Assembly (NCBI GenBank): GCA_024699605.1
Contig: JAILPJ010000011.1
Coordinates: 1-37,924 of the forward strand
Length of the DNA: 37,924 nucleotides
Reading direction: 5' to 3'
Origin: Desulfovibrio sp.
GTDB taxonomy: Bacteria; Desulfobacterota; Desulfovibrionia; Desulfovibrionales; Desulfovibrionaceae
The notes beneath the pieces were generated by a model that did no database searches, was not told where the DNA came from, and saw only the letters and a list, made by a program, of their open reading frames with translations. Made by a program: the position numbers and the translations under genes. The stretch's first letter is position 1; each line of letters opens with the position of its first letter. Shown piece by piece: positions 1-8,120 of the stretch.

Positions 1-1
1 T

Positions 2-3000
2 CAAAATGACTGCCATATTGGTTTGAGCACAAGCATGGATGAGCTTGGAGGATCAGCACTTGCTTTGTTGCTTAGCGAAATTGGCGGGAAAAGCGTTAGC
101 GATGGCACGGCTACCACCAATCTCTCAGATGATACGGACTCCTTTGTCTTTAACATATCGGGGATTGGTCGGGATGCAGGGAGCATTACGCTGCGCAATG
201 GGGAAGAATCCTTTAGCTTCAACGTTGAGCACACAGGGACAGGCGTTCGTTTTACCAATGTCTCAGGCAGTGACAAATTTACTCTTCTGGACACAGAAGT
301 TGCTGGCGAGAAGGGAGAAAGCGTCGCAGTCAAGGTCAAATATGTAAGAAGTGAAGCTGAAAGCAATGGCCGAGAGGGAGACACCTACGATTTTACCTTG
401 AGTGCCAAAGACACAGAGGGTGCGGCCATTTCTGTGGGGCAGCATACTCTTTCCCTGGCTACAAGCATGGATGAATTAGGATCGTCAAATCTTGCGTTAT
501 CTCTCTTTGCCATTGACGATGTTTTAGCTACTGCGTCTACAAAACTTACGTCGCTTTCTGACACGGCATCTTCGTTTACCTTTGCGCTTAGTGGCATTGG
601 TAAAGATGCCAAAACCACCACAATTTCAGATGGTGATGAAGATTTTACGTTTGCAGTTACCGTTACAGGCCCAAAGGTAGTATTGACACCAATGTCGAAT
701 AGCTCAAGTAAGTTTACTTTAGAAGAAGTAGACAGTGAAGTCTTTGGTGAAAAAAATGGATGTGTGACTGCCCATCTTAAATATATAAGAAGTGATTCAG
801 AGCAACAATGTTTATCAGATGATCATTATATTTTTAAAATTAGCGGAACTGATCTTAATGATGATGTGTTTGCCATTTCTAATAGTCAATTGATACTAGA
901 GACAAAAAATAACACAAGTGGTGTGGCGACACTTCCATTAAGTAATTTGTCGCTTGCTCTGCTTAAAGTTGGTGATTTTGACTATAGTCAAAGTGAAACA
1001 AATATTGATGATACAGCAGAGTCTTTTACTTTAAGGATCTCTGGATTAGGGCGCGATGCCGGAGAAGTAACAGTGAGTGACGGTTCAGAAATATTTACTT
1101 TTGTTACTACTGTTACTGGTACAAAAATGACTCTTGAAGCTCTGAATGAGCTCGATAGCCATAAATTCGCTTTTAAACAACAAAATCTTGAACTCAATGG
1201 TAGTAGCTCTAAGACTGTTGATGTTGATCTTGTTTATACGAGAAATGATGATGAAAAATCTGGCCAAAATTCTGATACTTATAATTTTACACTAATAGCT
1301 AAAAATCAAGAAGGTAAAATATTACCTATAGAGACTGGTAATCTTAGTTTGACTACAGAAATTGATAGTACAACAGTAAATGAGGATTGGGTTGTAGAAA
1401 ATAATCAAATTGTTTATCAGGGAGCTGCATTAAGCTCAACGGATACTATTAACATAAAATTACGATCAGACGGTCAGGTAGAAATTGATGGTAAATATGT
1501 GGAAGATTCTGTAGCAACAATAAAATTAAGTGATGAAAAGCTGTCTGAGACCAATATTACAATTTCTGGGAAGGCAGGTGTAGGTTTAGGTTCAAGTACA
1601 GAAGCCTTGACTATCGATTTTTCAGGCCCAGCAATGCCGAGTTTAACATCGTTATTTTTAACAAATAATAAAGAAGATAACCTTGTTCTTAAAAATGTTT
1701 CAACTAATGATGTCGATAAAGTTGCTGTGACTGGTACCTTAGAATATGGAGGTGCAAATAGAGCTTCAGATACAATCAAAGGGACTTTTACGTTAAATGA
1801 TAATCTAGATGTTTTTAACAGTTCTATAACTATGCGTGATGCATCAACTCTTTCTATTATATCATATGGTACAGGTTCAAAATTAGTTGGTAGTTTCGAG
1901 AACTTGGATGTTTCAAATATTTTTATCAATGGCGGTATATATTTTGATATTATTGATTTAGATTTAACAGGTGTTGATGCTTTAACGATATCTGGAGATA
2001 TGAATTTATCATTACTTGATAGCCAGTTGCCAGAGTTTACGACGATTACCTCTGTGGGGACAGGATCAAAGAATATTATTGTTTATGATTGTAATAAAAA
2101 TTTGGCTACTGAAATATCTTTTACAGATAATACTTTTAATTTTTCCGATTTTTCTGGTTTTATAGAAACTGGATCAAAGGCGAAATTTTTTATAAGTGGT
2201 GAAAATACAAGTGTTGATCTGGGAAAAGCGACTTTAACCAGTCTAGCCACGATTAATCTTGGCGGTAGTGAGTCAGAAGATGATGGTGAAAAACAAACAA
2301 TAACACTTAATCAAAATACACTTAAAAATGTCACAACTATAACAGCTGATAGCGAGGATGACACAGTGTTTCTTTCAGAAGCTGTTGGTCAATCTGGTTT
2401 AAGCTTTGTTGTCAAGTTTACAAGTAATGAAAATGGTATCTTACAATTAGCTACAGCAGGTGAAGCAGGAAATGTTCTTCATAATTATCTCAGAATAGCT
2501 GATGGCGTGCAGACGCAAATGCATATTAAAGCAGGAAATCATGGTGATAGATTAGAAGGTGGGACTGGGTATAATGTATTTACGCTTGGTAATGGTGAAG
2601 ATACTTTTCGGTCTAATGTAAAGTCAACTACTAATGCTGATATTTTGTATAATTTTGATAGTCAGAGTGACAAATTTAATTATTATGGATCATTAAACAA
2701 TGGTAACAATACAAGTATTTCGAATAACACTATATCAGGCGGTGGTAGTTTGGAGGAGGCCATTTCTGCGAAAACAGACGCTTTGGTTTATATAATAAAC
2801 TCAAATAATGAACAACTTATTTCAGCTATTGATAATTTTATAGAAGATAAGGCCACTGTCTCAGAGTTATTAGCAAATTCAATCGATGCGCTAGGATCTC
2901 TGAGCGGTTTGGATGCGGCCGTGGGCGGCAATGAATCTGTTCTTGTGGCCGTCAATGCAGATAATTCGGGAGGGGCAGTTGTTCTTGCCTTAAGCAATAC

Positions 3001-3094
3001 AGAGATCGTCACGCAAGATACCATTGGCCAAAATGAAGTGCAGCTCGTTGCTGTGCTTGATGATGCGGCCATCAATGCGGCGAATTTCTCATAA
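2..3094 (+). CDS. Large repeat-containing secreted/surface protein, 5' end outside window (probable type I secretion substrate)
   Basis: The reading frame is open to the window edge, so the true start is probably upstream; a TTG at 23 is the first formal start but lies inside a repeat unit. About 1030 residues are visible. Numbering from the TTG, residues 3-444 are three diverged copies of a ~147-residue Ser/Thr/Asp-rich beta module (GIGRDAG / GIGKDAK / GLGRDAG cores, each ending in a KYVRS-like segment and an LSL strand). Residues ~450-835 are a low-complexity beta-rich stretch. Residues 840-862 (HGDRLEGGTGYNVFTLGNGE onward) resemble a single degenerate RTX/hemolysin-type repeat. The extreme C-terminus is small, hydrophobic and acidic and ends AANFS, as in type I secretion signals. 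Cysteine is nearly absent. No enzyme domain is recognised. Codons in the middle (~700-2880) are strikingly AT-rich compared with both ends. An adhesin or S-layer-like role is inferred, not shown. Confidence 0.7.
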   Translation, partial: QNDCHIGLSTSMDELGGSALALLLSEIGGKSVSDGTATTNLSDDTDSFVFNISGIGRDAGSITLRNGEESFSFNVEHTGTGVRFTNVSGSDKFTLLDTEVAGEKGESVAVKVKYVRSEAESNGREGDTYDFTLSAKDTEGAAISVGQHTLSLATSMDELGSSNLALSLFAIDDVLATASTKLTSLSDTASSFTFALSGIGKDAKTTTISDGDEDFTFAVTVTGPKVVLTPMSNSSSKFTLEEVDSEVFGEKNGCVTAHLKYIRSDSEQQCLSDDHYIFKISGTDLNDDVFAISNSQLILETKNNTSGVATLPLSNLSLALLKVGDFDYSQSETNIDDTAESFTLRISGLGRDAGEVTVSDGSEIFTFVTTVTGTKMTLEALNELDSHKFAFKQQNLELNGSSSKTVDVDLVYTRNDDEKSGQNSDTYNFTLIAKNQEGKILPIETGNLSLTTEIDSTTVNEDWVVENNQIVYQGAALSSTDTINIKLRSDGQVEIDGKYVEDSVATIKLSDEKLSETNITISGKAGVGLGSSTEALTIDFSGPAMPSLTSLFLTNNKEDNLVLKNVSTNDVDKVAVTGTLEYGGANRASDTIKGTFTLNDNLDVFNSSITMRDASTLSIISYGTGSKLVGSFENLDVSNIFINGGIYFDIIDLDLTGVDALTISGDMNLSLLDSQLPEFTTITSVGTGSKNIIVYDCNKNLATEISFTDNTFNFSDFSGFIETGSKAKFFISGENTSVDLGKATLTSLATINLGGSESEDDGEKQTITLNQNTLKNVTTITADSEDDTVFLSEAVGQSGLSFVVKFTSNENGILQLATAGEAGNVLHNYLRIADGVQTQMHIKAGNHGDRLEGGTGYNVFTLGNGEDTFRSNVKSTTNADILYNFDSQSDKFNYYGSLNNGNNTSISNNTISGGGSLEEAISAKTDALVYIINSNNEQLISAIDNFIEDKATVSELLANSIDALGSLSGLDAAVGGNESVLVAVNADNSGGAVVLALSNTEIVTQDTIGQNEVQLVAVLDDAAINAANFS
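29..1354 (+). repeat. Three tandem protein-level modules of ~147 residues
   Basis: Units begin at 29, 461 and 902. The first two start with the same seven residues (TSMDELG); the third has diverged there. Each unit repeats the order NLxLxL / DTxxSFxFxxSGxGxDA / DGxExFxFxVxxTG / KFxxxxxxxxxE / VxxxYxRxDxE / DxYxFxxxAxxxEG. Unit 1 and the first half of unit 2 have GC-richer codons than unit 3, so the copies differ in base composition although they encode the same fold. Confidence 0.75.
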
Positions 3095-3119
3095 AAGCGG
3101 TTTGTCTTGAGGACAAAAG

Positions 3120-3170
3120 TGGCTGCCAGCCACAATGCTTGTTTTGTGTCTGGCAGCCAAGCATCTTTTT
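3120..3170 (+). terminator. Intrinsic terminator after the large surface protein
   Basis: A perfect 10-bp stem (3120-3129 with 3150-3159) continues after one mismatch into a 5-bp inner stem (3131-3135 with 3144-3148). It is followed by five T at 3166-3170. It lies 25 bp after the stop codon. Confidence 0.8.
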
Positions 3171-3253
3171 GCAAGAAGTCTTCAAAAACAGTTCTTTTTG
3201 TCAGTAAGGGGCGAAGTTAAGCCTATAGACCCAAGATAAGGGTGGGGTGGACT

Positions 3254-3673
3254 ATGTTACTGTTTGATTCTGTGAAAAAATTGGAAAAAGCTTTTACCAA
3301 GGAACAGTTTGATGCGCTTGTGGATTTGCTTGATCAGCGGCAGGGAATGCTGGCGTCAAGTCGAGAAATAATTGATGTGAAGGCCGCATTGAAAGCAGAT
3401 ATTGTCGGGGTGCGCAATGAACTGAAAAATGGCAATGCCGATGTGCGCAATGAGGTGATTTCAGACATTGCCGCTGTGCGCAGTGAATTGAAAAATTGCA
3501 TGACTCAGGGCTTTTCCGAGCTCAGAGATCTCGAAAGTCGTCTGAAAAAGGTCTATGAGCCAGTGCACAGCGAAATCAAATCGCTTGAACTGCGTTTCCT
3601 CAGATGGCCTTTGGGCGTTGGTATTGCCTTGCTGGTGGTTATGGCCAAAGGTTTTGGCTGGATCGGATTTTGA
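3254..3673 (+). CDS. Small coiled-coil protein with C-terminal membrane anchor
   Basis: 139 residues from ATG 3254, which follows a G-rich stretch; GTG 3242 is an alternative in-frame start. Residues ~5-110 are highly charged and helical with heptad-like spacing and two similar segments (VRNELKNGNADVRNEV and VRSELKNCMTQGFSEL), indicating a coiled coil. Residues ~118-139 (PLGVGIALLVVMAKGFGWIGF) form one membrane helix at the very C-terminus. The layout recalls DUF1640/CCDC90-type proteins, but that is a shape resemblance only. Flanking non-coding DNA on both sides suggests its own transcript. Function unknown. Confidence 0.6.
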   Translation: MLLFDSVKKLEKAFTKEQFDALVDLLDQRQGMLASSREIIDVKAALKADIVGVRNELKNGNADVRNEVISDIAAVRSELKNCMTQGFSELRDLESRLKKVYEPVHSEIKSLELRFLRWPLGVGIALLVVMAKGFGWIGF

Positions 3674-4056
3674 TTGAACTGGCGGTCCTCGCTTCCCGGA
3701 GGGAGCCTGGACCGCCAAACTTGGAGAAGATGATATTTTCTTGCCTTTTTGCCTTTCTTGCTCCATACTCTCCTGCGCAGAAGAGAGGGGGTCAAGAGAG
3801 TTCCTGCCTGATAGCGCTTACCGTTTTTTTCCGCCTTTTTGATCAGCGATTTCAGAAAAAATCTGGCGTTTTGCCTTTTTCTGACCTCTTGCCGAGCAGG
3901 GTTGCCTTTGTTTTGTCAACTCTGCCGCAACTCCTTCCTTTTTCTTTTTTTCCCTAGATTTGCTCTCTGGTCAGTGCCGTATGGCTTTTGGCGATGGCTC
4001 AAGAGTGCCTGATCGCTTCCTTTTCCCCTGCTGGATCATCAATAGGCAGATAACCG
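3674..4056. other. 383-bp gap without a convincing gene
   Basis: The gap contains a GC-rich 8-bp inverted repeat directly after the small coiled-coil gene (3681-3688 with 3709-3716) that lacks an adjacent T-run, and a second 8-bp inverted repeat of A/T-rich sequence (3853-3860 with 3876-3883). The rest is pyrimidine-rich on the plus strand, with many CTTTTT tracts. It presumably holds the promoter for the GAF gene, but no clear -35/-10 pair was found. An open frame at 3604-3957 has no RBS and unnatural composition and is not called. Confidence 0.5.
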
Positions 4057-5058
4057 ATGAATGCAAATTCCATTGAAGAACATATTTTGAGTATTGTCTG
4101 CAGTGTCTTTGACGCTTATTCTGCCGTTCTTTTTTTGCCTGAAGAAGACAGTGAAGTCTGTAGTCTGACAGCGCACTACAGCCTTGGCAATAAGGTGGAT
4201 CAAAATGCGCAGATTGCGCCTGGCCAAGGTCTCGTGGGCTGGATTGTCAGAAATCACGAAGTTCTCTGCATCCCTAATTTTGATCACTATCAAAGCAATC
4301 TTGGTTACTATCTGGATCGTGAGGAAGAAACGATTAAAGCCTTTATGGGCTGCCCGATTTCCTGTGGGGGAGTTCTTTGTCTAGACAGTAAACGTCAATA
4401 CGCCTTTTCCGAGAAAGACAATAAGATCCTGCAGCTTTTTGCCGAATTAATAGCCCGTTTACGCGTGAAGAGCGGACAGCAGGATTTTCTCGCTGATATA
4501 CCCCGTTATTTTGCCGATCTTGCCGTTTTGCAGGATCTCCCCTTTCGTTACAAACGTTGGGGTGAATATCTGCGCCAGTTCTTGCAGACCGTGGTCTCTG
4601 CCACAGGCTTTGACTATGCGGCTTTTGCTTCTTTGGAGACGCCCGGGGAAAGCTATGCCGTGGAGGCCGAAACAAGCCCTATGCTTCTCACAGACAACCT
4701 CCCCCTTTCCCTTCCCATGAATACTGGGGTGGCCGGCTGGGTTTTTAAGAATGATCAGTCGCTGATTGTCGAAGGACTTGATGATGGGCCCTGTCCTGTT
4801 ATTTTTGGCAAAATACCCGATGTGGTCGATTTCAAGGCCGTGATGTGTCTGCCCATAGCCGTAGACAAGGGCACGCGGGCTATTCTCTGCCTGGCACAGC
4901 GTGAAGGCCGGCATTTCGATGAAAGCTTGCGCAGCTTTGTTCGTCTGGCGGTGGAACAAATGTCCTTTTTTCTGGAAAACCTTTATCTTCGTACTCGACT
5001 GCGTCAGCTGCTGCCCAAGGTCAAGGTGCATGGCGACGGTTTGGGCGGTGTACATTAA
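4057..5058 (+). CDS. Tandem GAF-domain protein upstream of mreB
   Basis: 333 residues. Two GAF-like domains are visible. The first is at ~1-140 (…LTAHYSLGNKVDQNAQIAPGQGLVGWIVRN… then GGVLCLDSKR…FSEKDNKILQLFAELI). The second is at ~165-315 (…GVAGWVFKNDQSLIVEGLDD… then VMCLPIAVD…AILCLAQREGRHFDESLRSFVRLAVEQM). The GxxGWxxxN and CLPI/CLD signatures are typical of GAF small-molecule sensors. No kinase, GGDEF, HD or other output domain follows, so this is a stand-alone sensor, probably cytoplasmic. The mreB start is only 18 bp downstream, so the two are probably co-transcribed and the GAF protein may tune MreB or its expression. The ligand is unknown. ATG 4057 has only a weak upstream AGGC. Confidence 0.8.
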   Translation: MNANSIEEHILSIVCSVFDAYSAVLFLPEEDSEVCSLTAHYSLGNKVDQNAQIAPGQGLVGWIVRNHEVLCIPNFDHYQSNLGYYLDREEETIKAFMGCPISCGGVLCLDSKRQYAFSEKDNKILQLFAELIARLRVKSGQQDFLADIPRYFADLAVLQDLPFRYKRWGEYLRQFLQTVVSATGFDYAAFASLETPGESYAVEAETSPMLLTDNLPLSLPMNTGVAGWVFKNDQSLIVEGLDDGPCPVIFGKIPDVVDFKAVMCLPIAVDKGTRAILCLAQREGRHFDESLRSFVRLAVEQMSFFLENLYLRTRLRQLLPKVKVHGDGLGGVH

Positions 5059-5076
5059 TTAGCGGATTGCGATTGT

Positions 5077-6102
5077 ATGTTCTGGCAGCGTCTGCGTCGT
5101 TTTTTTTCTCAAGATATTGCCATGGACCTGGGTACGGCCAATACCCTGCTCTATACTCGGCGGCAGGGCATTGTGATCAATGAACCTTCGGTGGTGGCCC
5201 TGGATATTGAGAAAAAAACTGTCCTGGCTGTAGGGGCTAATGCCAAGCGCTATATGGGGCGTACGCCCAGAAATATCGCAACCATCAGACCCTTGAAAGA
5301 AGGCGTGATTGCCGATTTTGACGTAACGCGTTCAATGATCGAGTATTTTGTACGCAAGATCATCCGCGGCGTGCGTCTTGTGCGGCCATCATTTGTCATT
5401 TGCGTGCCCATGGGCATCACGCAGGTGGAAAAGAAGGCGGTCATTGATTCGGCAACACTGGCCGGCGCCAGTGAGGTTCGTCTTGTGGAAGAACCTATGG
5501 CCGCGGGCATTGGCGCGGATTTACCCGTCAATGAGCCCATTGGCAATATGGTCCTGGATATTGGCGGTGGAACAAGCGAAGTGGCGGTGATTTCTCTGGG
5601 CGGCATTGCCTGTGCCCAGTCGCTGCGGGTAGCTGGCGATGCCATGAATATGGCCGTGCAGCGCTACATCAGAGAGGTTTTTCGTATTGAGGTGGGAGAG
5701 AATACCGCGGAAAACGTCAAAAAGATCATAGGCTGCGTGACACCGCAGGAAAAGTCTCTGGCCATTGAAGTTTCCGGCAAGGATCTCGTGCAGGGAGCCC
5801 CCAGAGTGGTCATGATCACCGAGGGGCATATGCGTGAGGCTCTCTCCGATACTGCCCGCCTGATCAGCGAAATGGTTTTGCGTGCTCTTGAAAGCACGCC
5901 GCCTGAGCTTTCAGCTGATATTTATCGCAACGGTCTTTTGATGGCCGGAGGCGGTTCCATGATCAAGGGGCTTGATCAGTACATTGCTCGTGAAACCCAC
6001 CTTCAGGTCTATCTCGATAACGACCCGCTGACCACGGTTTTACGCGGTACGGCCAAGACCATGCTTGCCCCCGACGTCTACCGGACGGTTTTTGTCAACT
6101 AA
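5077..6102 (+). CDS. mreB: Rod-shape actin homologue MreB
   Basis: 341 residues, full length for MreB. It is a cytoplasmic, membrane-associated actin-fold ATPase that polymerises and directs lateral cell-wall synthesis. Actin-superfamily motifs are present: phosphate-1 loop DLGTANT at 17-23, phosphate-2 loop LDIGGGTSE at 160-168 and adenosine motif MAGGGSM at 289-295. The N-terminus (MFWQRLRRFFSQ) is an amphipathic basic/aromatic segment suited to membrane docking. No mreC or mreD follows; the next gene is convergent. This may therefore be a second, MreB-like paralogue outside the main mre cluster. The stop codon overlaps the stop of the opposite-strand Nudix-like gene by 4 bp. Confidence 0.95.
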   Translation: MFWQRLRRFFSQDIAMDLGTANTLLYTRRQGIVINEPSVVALDIEKKTVLAVGANAKRYMGRTPRNIATIRPLKEGVIADFDVTRSMIEYFVRKIIRGVRLVRPSFVICVPMGITQVEKKAVIDSATLAGASEVRLVEEPMAAGIGADLPVNEPIGNMVLDIGGGTSEVAVISLGGIACAQSLRVAGDAMNMAVQRYIREVFRIEVGENTAENVKKIIGCVTPQEKSLAIEVSGKDLVQGAPRVVMITEGHMREALSDTARLISEMVLRALESTPPELSADIYRNGLLMAGGGSMIKGLDQYIARETHLQVYLDNDPLTTVLRGTAKTMLAPDVYRTVFVN

Positions 6103-6644
6103 GTGCCTGCGGGAAACTTTTTTCCCTGCAAAAAATCGGCGAAGATTTTGTGCGTCAAAAGCGTTTGCAATAGCGGCTCGACTGTGATCTGAGCTGATGT
6201 CCATAAGCCTTTGAGCTCGTCGGCATCAAGGAGCAGACCGTCCTGTTTTGTGGTGATTTTTCTGACGAGATGGCTGTGAGCCATGCGCGCATAGAAAAGA
6301 CGCAGGGGATTTTGACCAGGGCTTTGGAGATAGCCCAAGTCTTGCAGTTGATAATACGGACTGTAATTTTCTTCTAAGAGCGTTTCTGCCGCATAATCAG
6401 TGAAAGCTTGTCCTGCCGGCTGGTCTCTTTGAACAGGCAGAGCCAGACAGTTTTCCTCCTGCAGACGAAACAGTAAATGTCCGTATTCATCGCCGATCAG
6501 AATCACAAGCTGTCGGTGACAGAGCCGTTGTTGACGGACGAGGCTTTCTGGCAGGTAGCCGAGAAGTCTGTTGTTTTTGTCTGTACACTCAAGCAGGCGC
6601 TCTTGCAGTGGAGCCGCTTTTGTGCGTCTCTGATTGTTCCCCAT
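6099..6644 (-). CDS. Divergent Nudix-like protein with degenerate Nudix box
   Basis: 181 residues, ATG with a GGGGAG ribosome site upstream. The N-terminus (ECTDKNNRLLGYLPESLVRQQRLCHRQLVILIGDEYGHLLFRLQ) closely follows the pattern of IPP-isomerase-like Nudix proteins (D-N-x-LG…R-x-LxHR…hhhhh…GxLLxQ). The region where the catalytic box should lie (PAGQAFTDYAAETLLEENYS) keeps G, A-A and E-E but has lost the R-E pair of REUXEE, so metal-dependent hydrolysis is doubtful. It is convergent with mreB with a 4-bp stop overlap. It could be a Nudix-fold regulator or binding protein. The fold assignment rests on pattern resemblance only. Confidence 0.6.
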   Translation of the reverse strand: MGNNQRRTKAAPLQERLLECTDKNNRLLGYLPESLVRQQRLCHRQLVILIGDEYGHLLFRLQEENCLALPVQRDQPAGQAFTDYAAETLLEENYSPYYQLQDLGYLQSPGQNPLRLFYARMAHSHLVRKITTKQDGLLLDADELKGLWTSAQITVEPLLQTLLTHKIFADFLQGKKFPAGT

Positions 6645-6707
6645 GGAGCTCCCCTGGCTTTTTGACGGCTATGGAACTTGCTGAATTGATCAACAAAGGT
6701 CGTTTTT

Positions 6708-7166
6708 GTGTCGCGTGAGCATGGATTGTGCCGAAAGCTCACTGCAGACGACGCCATGAAGATGCACGCTCTGGAAAAGCGCTGTTTTTCTTTGCCCTGG
6801 AGTCTCGAACAGTGCCGTCTCTCCTTTTCACGCTTAGCATTTGCCGCTTTTGGGCTTTTTTCAGAGCAAGAGGCCCTTTTTGCCTATATTTCCTTTTATC
6901 ATGTGGCCGATGAAATGGAGATTTTGAACCTGGCTGTTGTACCTGAGATGCGCAGGCAGGGACATGGACATTTTCTGCTGACAACAGCACTGAAGGCGGG
7001 ACGAAAGCTTGGCATACAAAAGGTCTGGCTGGAAGTGCGTGAACACAATACTGCGGCGCTGGCACTCTATGCCGGCTGTGGTTTTCAACCTTGTGGCCGA
7101 CGGAACAAGTATTATACCGATACAGGAGAAGATGCCCTCGTTTTGGCGTTGACCCTTTCCGCCTGA
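6708..7166 (+). CDS. rimI: Ribosomal-protein-S18-alanine N-acetyltransferase (RimI-type GNAT)
   Basis: 152 residues from GTG 6708; a later in-frame ATG at 6756 would drop 16 residues. GNAT motif A is clear (ILNLAVVPEMRRQGHGHFLL, acetyl-CoA pyrophosphate loop RRQGHG at 82-87). Motif B follows (VWLEVREHNTAALALYAGCGFQPCGRRNKYYTDTGEDALVL), with the RRNKYY…GEDALVL tail characteristic of RimI. It transfers acetyl from acetyl-CoA to the N-terminal alanine of ribosomal protein S18, although relaxed N-terminal specificity is possible. It is a cytoplasmic single-domain enzyme. It is transcribed in the same direction as tpiA but separated by 157 bp. Confidence 0.88.
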   Translation: MSREHGLCRKLTADDAMKMHALEKRCFSLPWSLEQCRLSFSRLAFAAFGLFSEQEALFAYISFYHVADEMEILNLAVVPEMRRQGHGHFLLTTALKAGRKLGIQKVWLEVREHNTAALALYAGCGFQPCGRRNKYYTDTGEDALVLALTLSA

Positions 7167-7202
7167 GATCGCAACATAATTTTTTTTCTGGAAGGCAGAG
7201 CC

Positions 7203-7223
7203 AGCTGTTTTCTTACAGCTTTT
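7203..7223 (+). terminator. Weak intrinsic terminator between rimI and tpiA
   Basis: AGCTGT (7203-7208) pairs with ACAGCT (7215-7220) across a 6-nt pyrimidine loop, followed by only three T. A second short hairpin (7258-7263 with 7267-7272) follows. Either could weaken read-through from rimI. Confidence 0.35.
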
Positions 7224-7323
7224 GCCTCAAAAACGACTGACAAGTCTTTCAACGGTCAACAACGGCGTTGTTTCGTCTTGTTTCTCTATGTCGGGAACAG
7301 GCACTACGCGTCAAGGAAAAAGT

Positions 7324-8085
7324 ATGAAAAAAATCATTGCCGCCAATTGGAAAATGAACAAAAACCGTGCGCAGGCGCGTGCAACGGCCGAAGAGCTGGC
7401 TTCTGGGCTTTCAGCGGGAAAGCCTGCTGATCGTACCGTTATGGTTTTTCCGCCTTTTCTGGCCATTGCCGAAGTCAATACCGTCCTTGGCGGCCGTGCC
7501 GGCACATTGGTGGGGGCACAGAATTTTTATCCTGCTGAGAGTGGGGCCTATACCGGTGAAATTTCTCTGGCCATGCTCGCCGATGCCGGCGCAAGCTGGG
7601 TGCTTGTGGGGCATTCTGAACGGCGTCATGTGCTGCATGAGAGTGATAGTTTCTTGGCCCAGAAAACGCAGTATGCCTTACGTCAACAATTTGGGGTGGT
7701 CCTTTGCATCGGCGAAACCCTTGAAGAACGCGAGAGCGGGAGACTTTCTGACGTTCTGACACGGCAGATTGAGCAGGGTCTTTCTGGTGTGCTGGGCATG
7801 TCCAAAAGCCTTTTGCAAGAGAAACTGATCATTGCCTACGAGCCTGTTTGGGCCATTGGTACGGGCAAGGTTGCCGGCGAAAAGGAAGTTCTCGAGGCCC
7901 ATGCCTTAGTCAAGGAACTGCTGGGAAAGCAGGGTGATGATCTTTCCTCTCTGCCCGTGCTCTACGGCGGCAGCGTTAAGCCAGCCAATGCGCAGGCTTT
8001 GCTCGGCCTGGCCAATGTGGACGGCCTGCTTGTGGGTGGAGCCTCGCTTGAGGCCAAGAGTTTTCTTAACATTATCAATGCGTAA
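7324..8085 (+). CDS. tpiA: Triosephosphate isomerase
   Basis: 253 residues. The start is ATG 7324, preceded by AAGGAAAAAGT; the open frame extends upstream to 7222 but that part has no family similarity. TIM-barrel enzyme interconverting dihydroxyacetone phosphate and glyceraldehyde 3-phosphate in glycolysis and gluconeogenesis; cytoplasmic homodimer. Active-site residues are all present: N8 and K10 in AANWKMN, H97 in VGHSERR, E173 in AYEPVWAIGTGK with the flexible loop just after it, and the phosphate-binding YGGSVK and VGGASL segments near the C-terminus. secG begins 35 bp downstream, so tpiA-secG is probably one transcript ending at the strong terminator at 8603-8646. Confidence 0.97.
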   Translation: MKKIIAANWKMNKNRAQARATAEELASGLSAGKPADRTVMVFPPFLAIAEVNTVLGGRAGTLVGAQNFYPAESGAYTGEISLAMLADAGASWVLVGHSERRHVLHESDSFLAQKTQYALRQQFGVVLCIGETLEERESGRLSDVLTRQIEQGLSGVLGMSKSLLQEKLIIAYEPVWAIGTGKVAGEKEVLEAHALVKELLGKQGDDLSSLPVLYGGSVKPANAQALLGLANVDGLLVGGASLEAKSFLNIINA

Positions 8086-8120
8086 GCGGCATTGCAGCCA
8101 GAGGTTTTGGAGGAGTTTGC

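Noticed and set aside
3681-3716. Intrinsic terminator after the small coiled-coil gene
   Set aside because: The GC-rich hairpin is real but the nearest T-run is more than 10 bases away, so it is noted as an inverted repeat only.
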